From contig MGDZ01000004.1 in NCBI GenBank assembly GCA_001791115.1, forward strand, positions 1-40,764: a DNA stretch of 40,764 bases. The letters run 5' to 3'. This stretch comes from Candidatus Uhrbacteria bacterium RIFCSPHIGHO2_02_FULL_57_19. Its GTDB lineage: Bacteria; Patescibacteriota; Patescibacteriia; 2-12-FULL-57-11. Shown piece by piece: positions 37,675-40,764 of this stretch. A program made the translations under genes and the position numbers. Numbering within the stretch: the stretch's first letter is position 1; each line of letters starts with the position of its first letter. The notes beneath the pieces are model-generated. The model saw only the letters and a program-made list of their open reading frames with translations. It did not search any database and was not told the origin of the DNA.

Positions 37675-39033
37675 TTAACGTTTCGGCGGCTTGACTGCCT
37701 TGGCCAGTATTCTCACGGGCGTGCCGACCAGGTCAAATTGTTCGCGCAGCCGGTTTTCAAGATAGGAAAGGTACGAAGGATGCAGTGTCGTTTTCTCTCC
37801 CCGCACCGCCAGAAGGAAGGTCGGCGGTCGGGTGTCAACCTGTTTCATGGAATAGATGTAGGGATGCCTGACGCCGCGGCCGGCCCGCGGTTTTTGGCGG
37901 GACAGGGCCTGGCGGAAAAAGGAGTCGAGTGTCTTGGCGTCAATGGCGTTCTCCCAGCGGGATTTGGCGGCCAGGGCGTCGTCGTAGAGCGCGCTAACTC
38001 TCTCGCCGGTTTTGGCCGAGACAAAGCGGATAGGAGCGAAGGAAAGATGGGGCAAGCTCAGGGAAAGATTTTCTTCCGCGCGCAGCATGGTTTCTGATGT
38101 TTTTCCGGGGACCAGATCCCATTTGTTGGCTACGACAACCACTGCCCTCATCGATTCCTGGATAAGCTCTCCCAACGCCCGGTCCTGCATGGTCACCTCT
38201 TTCGAGACGTCGAGGACGAAGAAAACCACTTCGGCCCGTTCCATAGCCAGAAAGGAGCGCTCCACCCCGGATCTCTCCAGGCCGGGAGCGACCCGTGCCC
38301 TGCGCCGGATGCCCACGGTGTCGACCAGAATGAAGGGCTTTTCGTCTTTGATCACCAGCGTGTCGGCCGGTTCTCGGGTGGTACCGGCGATGGAGGAGAC
38401 GATGGCCCGCTCTTCTCCCAAAAGAGAGTTTAGGAGCGACGATTTCCCAACGTTGGGCTTGCCGACGATGGCGATTTTTGCAGCCTCGCCGGGGTGGCTC
38501 GTGGCGACTTCTGGAAAACGAGAAACAACCAGATCAAGCAAGTCGCCGACGCCCGAACCGTTGGAGGCGGAAACCGCGAGTGGCGCCCCCATCCCCAAAC
38601 GGAGCCAATCTCGGTCGCCGGCCTTGCGGCGGAATCGAGGGTTGTCGGCTTTGTTACCGACCAAAATTATCGATGCGCCTTTCCGCCGGTGGAGCGTCTT
38701 GGCCAGTAAGGCGTCCTGCGGCAAGGGGCCGGTTTGCAGGTCGATGATCAGAAGAATGAGGTCGGCCTCGCCCATGGCCAGCTCCGCCTGGCGAATGACA
38801 TTTACCTCGATATCCGACTCGGGAGAAATATCCAGTCCACCGGTATCCACCAGAGTTAAGGTTACGCCTCTCCAGGTCGTGGTTCCGAAATTCCGGTCGC
38901 GGGTCGTTCCGGGGAGCGGCGAAACCAGGGCCTTAGATTCTTCGAGGATGCGATTGAAGAGCAGGGATTTGCCGACATTTGTCCGTCCGACGAGGACTAT
39001 TGCCGGTCCCAGTTTTGGCAGCTGTGTTTTCAT
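37675..39033 (-). CDS. der: GTPase Der (EngA)
   Basis: The protein has 452 residues and two tandem GTPase domains. The first has GRTNVGKSLLFNRI, DTGGLD and NKAD; the second has GKPNVGKSSLLNSL, DTVGI and NKWD. A KH-like C-terminal domain follows (HPYIYSMKQVDTRPPTFLLA). Der is needed for 50S assembly. It is preceded by the LCP gene with a 13-base gap and is likely in the same transcript. Confidence 0.97.
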   Translation of the reverse strand: MKTQLPKLGPAIVLVGRTNVGKSLLFNRILEESKALVSPLPGTTRDRNFGTTTWRGVTLTLVDTGGLDISPESDIEVNVIRQAELAMGEADLILLIIDLQTGPLPQDALLAKTLHRRKGASIILVGNKADNPRFRRKAGDRDWLRLGMGAPLAVSASNGSGVGDLLDLVVSRFPEVATSHPGEAAKIAIVGKPNVGKSSLLNSLLGEERAIVSSIAGTTREPADTLVIKDEKPFILVDTVGIRRRARVAPGLERSGVERSFLAMERAEVVFFVLDVSKEVTMQDRALGELIQESMRAVVVVANKWDLVPGKTSETMLRAEENLSLSLPHLSFAPIRFVSAKTGERVSALYDDALAAKSRWENAIDAKTLDSFFRQALSRQKPRAGRGVRHPYIYSMKQVDTRPPTFLLAVRGEKTTLHPSYLSYLENRLREQFDLVGTPVRILAKAVKPPKR

Positions 39034-39046
39034 GTGAAAGGTTTCC

Positions 39047-40438
39047 TTATTCCGACGACGAATCCTGAGATTTTCCCAAAATGATCAGGAAGTCGGGTCG
39101 AACGGAGTTCGATACTGAAAGCCAATCGGGGATGGTGGCCGCCGCCTCGGCATCAAGCAGATCGGCCAGGATTTTCAGCTCTTTCTTCTTGGCGCCGGAA
39201 GTCAGATCGTAGACGACGCTTCGCTGGTAATCGCGTCGGGCCGCGTTGCCGTAGGCCACGACCTGGTAGCCGCGCTCGCGGAGGGTCAGAGAAGTGCGGT
39301 AGGCCAGACCTTCGATGGAAGTGCCGTTCTGGATTTCAAGGCGCGGCGTTTCTTCTTGTCCGGCGATGGCCCGGGTGTCAAGAATCGAGCGGGCGATGCT
39401 TTTCAATATTTCACCGGTCCCGTCGGACGGCTGGAGAACGAAGGCGCCGTCGTAATTGGCAGCGACGAGCGGTCCGCCGGGAGCATCATCCAGGACGCGA
39501 TGAACTATTTTGTCAGAATCCAATTCTCGGGCCAGATCCACCAGGCGGATGATTTCCCGGAAATCTATGTTGGTGGCCACGTGTTTGGACAGGGCGTCAA
39601 TGATGCTCTTGATTTTTCGCGGATTGGTCAGGGTTCCGGCCGAAAGCATTTTGTCGCGGAGAGCCAGGAGCACCTTTTGCTGTCGCCTGGCGCGGGCGAA
39701 ATCCGATCCTTCGCCGTTCGAGCCATGGCGGCTCCTGGCGTAGATCAAGGCTCGTTGGCCATCCATGGTCTGCAGTCCGGCATCAAAGCGGACCGTTTGG
39801 GTCAGATCGTCGTTGGTTGGAAAGTAGGAATCACTGAAGGATCGTTCGACATTGATGGAGACGCCGCCCAGATCATCAATCAGTTTGCGGAAGCCGGCGA
39901 AGTCCACCCGGACAAAATAGGGGACCGGAACGCCGAAGGCGCCTTCCACCGCGCGTCGCGCCGCGTCTCCGCCGCTGCCCGGCTTGTCCGCTTCGGCAAA
40001 GGCGTTGGCATTGTTGATTTTTCGCCAGCCGTACCCCGGGATGTCGACTAAGAGATCGCGGGGAATGGACAAGAGCGCCGCCCGGTTGGTTGAGGGTTTG
40101 ATCGAAGAGAGAATGATGGTGTCGGTGAGATACGGCCCGTTGTGGCCTGCCCCGCCCATGCCCAAAAGGAGAATGTTGACCCGGTCGTCGCCTTCGCCCA
40201 CCAGTGATTTCTCGGCTTTGACCATGATCTGGCCGACCCTGCTGATTAAGGCCAGGGGCGAGAAAGCGTCAACGGTCTCGTTCGGGGCAACGGATCCTAG
40301 CCCGCCAGAGATCCCCTGCCAGAGGGCCAGCCCGCTGATCACAGAAAGAGCCGCCCAACGCCGCTTCCGGCGGCGAGTGCGGACCTCAGGCGGAACCTCT
40401 CTAGGGTCGAGCAGATTTACTTTGGGGAGGTCGTCCAT
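39047..40438 (-). CDS. LytR-CpsA-Psr family protein with LytR C-terminal domain
   Basis: The protein has 463 residues. A cytoplasmic basic part is followed by one membrane helix (about 28-48). The LCP catalytic domain outside has NILLLGMGG, DTIILSSI, SIPRDLLVDIPGYGWRKINN and the Arg-rich YARSRHGSNGEGSDFARARR. A C-terminal LytR_C-like domain (VEIQNGTSIEGLAYRTSLTL onward) follows. LCP enzymes move polyprenyl-linked glycopolymers to the cell wall. It starts the topA-side minus-strand gene group. Confidence 0.93.
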   Translation of the reverse strand: MDDLPKVNLLDPREVPPEVRTRRRKRRWAALSVISGLALWQGISGGLGSVAPNETVDAFSPLALISRVGQIMVKAEKSLVGEGDDRVNILLLGMGGAGHNGPYLTDTIILSSIKPSTNRAALLSIPRDLLVDIPGYGWRKINNANAFAEADKPGSGGDAARRAVEGAFGVPVPYFVRVDFAGFRKLIDDLGGVSINVERSFSDSYFPTNDDLTQTVRFDAGLQTMDGQRALIYARSRHGSNGEGSDFARARRQQKVLLALRDKMLSAGTLTNPRKIKSIIDALSKHVATNIDFREIIRLVDLARELDSDKIVHRVLDDAPGGPLVAANYDGAFVLQPSDGTGEILKSIARSILDTRAIAGQEETPRLEIQNGTSIEGLAYRTSLTLRERGYQVVAYGNAARRDYQRSVVYDLTSGAKKKELKILADLLDAEAAATIPDWLSVSNSVRPDFLIILGKSQDSSSE

Positions 40439-40450
40439 AGGCTTCTTCCT

Positions 40451-40547
40451 ATTATGAGACTGTAGAAAAACTCCATTTCTGCTGCGATCACGCTGTTCCT
40501 GCCTGCCGGCAGACAGGCGAAAGCGAGTTCTTCTACAGTCTCATTAT
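40451..40547. repeat. Foldback in the leader of the LCP gene with nested palindrome
   Basis: The left arm (40451-40473, containing TGAGACTGTAGAA) and right arm (40525-40547, containing TTCTACAGTCTCA) are inverted repeats matching at 21 of 23 positions. In the middle, 40498-40517 carries a near-perfect copy of the palindrome found in rpsJ (one change). The element lies between the promoter and start of the LCP gene. Confidence 0.85.
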
Positions 40548-40571
40548 AGAGGAGCATCTTACTCTTGGCCA
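40543..40571 (-). promoter_or_regulatory. Promoter of the LCP gene
   Basis: On the minus strand a perfect TATAAT (40543-40548) lies 17 bp after TGGCCA (40566-40571, 4 of 6 matches). The -10 lies inside the right arm of the foldback. Confidence 0.55.
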
Positions 40572-40581
40572 CGATTAAATC

Positions 40582-40610
40582 AAAATCCCGCCTTGAATGG
40601 GCGGGATTTT
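40582..40610 (-). terminator. Terminator of tRNA-Val
   Basis: AAAATCCCGCC (40582-40592) pairs with GGCGGGATTTT (40600-40610) around TTGAATG. On the minus strand it lies directly behind the tRNA-Val CCA end. Confidence 0.8.
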
Positions 40611-40686
40611 GGTGGACGCACCTGGATTCGAACCAGGGACCTCTGTCGTGTGAGGACAGCGCTCTAACCAGCTGAGCTATACGTCC
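40610..40686 (-). tRNA. tRNA-Val (CAC)
   Basis: The minus strand folds as a complete tRNA: acceptor GGACGTA/TGCGTCC, D-arm GCTC/GAGC, anticodon stem CTGTC/GACAG with loop CTCACAC (anticodon CAC), T-arm CCTGG/CCAGG and discriminator A73 at 40613. The 3' CCA (40610-40612) is encoded, unlike in the other tRNAs of this window. Confidence 0.93.
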
Positions 40687-40696
40687 GAACGGGCCA

Positions 40697-40725
40697 ACTG
40701 TAGCACAAATCAGCCTCCCGGGCAA
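40697..40725 (-). promoter_or_regulatory. Promoter of tRNA-Val
   Basis: On the minus strand TTGCCC (40720-40725) and TACAGT (40697-40702) are 17 bp apart, with a TGC extension before the -10. Transcription would start about four bases before the tRNA. Confidence 0.7.
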
Positions 40726-40764
40726 TAATCGGGGGTTTGACGGAGGGGCGAATAGAAGATATTA

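Noticed and set aside
40417..40725. 102-codon minus-strand frame across tRNA-Val and the LCP leader
   Set aside because: It reads through a tRNA, a terminator and the foldback; the LCP start at 40438 fits the family.

Overview
The window reads as a chromosome segment of a fairly GC-rich member of the Candidate Phyla Radiation (Patescibacteria, probably Parcubacteria-like). The lineage call is an inference. It rests on the gene for ribosomal protein L30 being missing between rpsE and rplO, a zinc-type S14, a RelA/SpoT protein that ends after its TGS domain, many compact overlapping genes, weak or absent Shine-Dalgarno sites at many starts, and short palindromes inserted inside reading frames. 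TGA ends many genes (secY, map, scpA, rel), so the code is the standard bacterial one, not the TGA=Gly code of Gracilibacteria/SR1.

Layout. 1-1500: a stand-alone Nudix gene with its own promoter and terminator, then a small orphan gene. 1580-16187: tuf followed by a long S10-spc type ribosomal protein operon (rpsJ to rplO), secY, two inserted genes (a small unknown and a presenilin-type intramembrane protease), adk and map. 16242-16869: an AbrB/PIN toxin-antitoxin pair, visibly lower in GC. 16903-19083: a tightly packed set (nucleotide-fold hypothetical, ruvX, an RBBP9-like hydrolase, recO). 19158-22183: asnS and a short aspS flanking a small membrane protein. 22185-26503: a winged-helix-like protein, a YbaK-like deacylase, scpA-scpB, a D,D-carboxypeptidase and a glycosyltransferase. 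26582-27900: a membrane protein gene and a small tRNA cluster with unusual structure. 27901-30530: a membrane metallophosphoesterase and parA-parB. 30615-33127: rel and a HAD hydrolase, divergently transcribed. 33200-33515: a non-coding block with a candidate small RNA. 33520-40438 (minus strand): topA, dprA, pth, der and a LytR-CpsA-Psr gene, then tRNA-Val.

Functionally this is a core-gene region: translation (EF-Tu, 21 ribosomal proteins, AsnRS, AspRS, Pth, Map, tRNAs), protein export (SecY), chromosome partition and condensation (ParAB, ScpAB), recombination and repair (RuvX, RecO, DprA, TopA), cell envelope (carboxypeptidase, LCP protein, glycosyltransferase) and stress signalling (Rel).

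The most unusual part is the tRNA cluster at 27084-27873. Two CAT-anticodon tRNA genes are each followed by the same arrangement: a direct duplicate of the tRNA 3' end plus its downstream flank, an inverted, slightly diverged copy of the same 3' end, and a run of hairpins. Between them an intact tRNA-Leu(CAA) lies inside the two halves of a second tRNA-Leu, and it too is bracketed by an inverted copy of its own 3' end. The pattern suggests an undescribed family of tRNA-3'-end-derived foldback elements. Other palindromes sit inside rpsJ, rpsS and aspS and in the 5' leaders of topA and the LCP gene. Several genes have promoters so close to the ATG that their mRNAs should be nearly leaderless.
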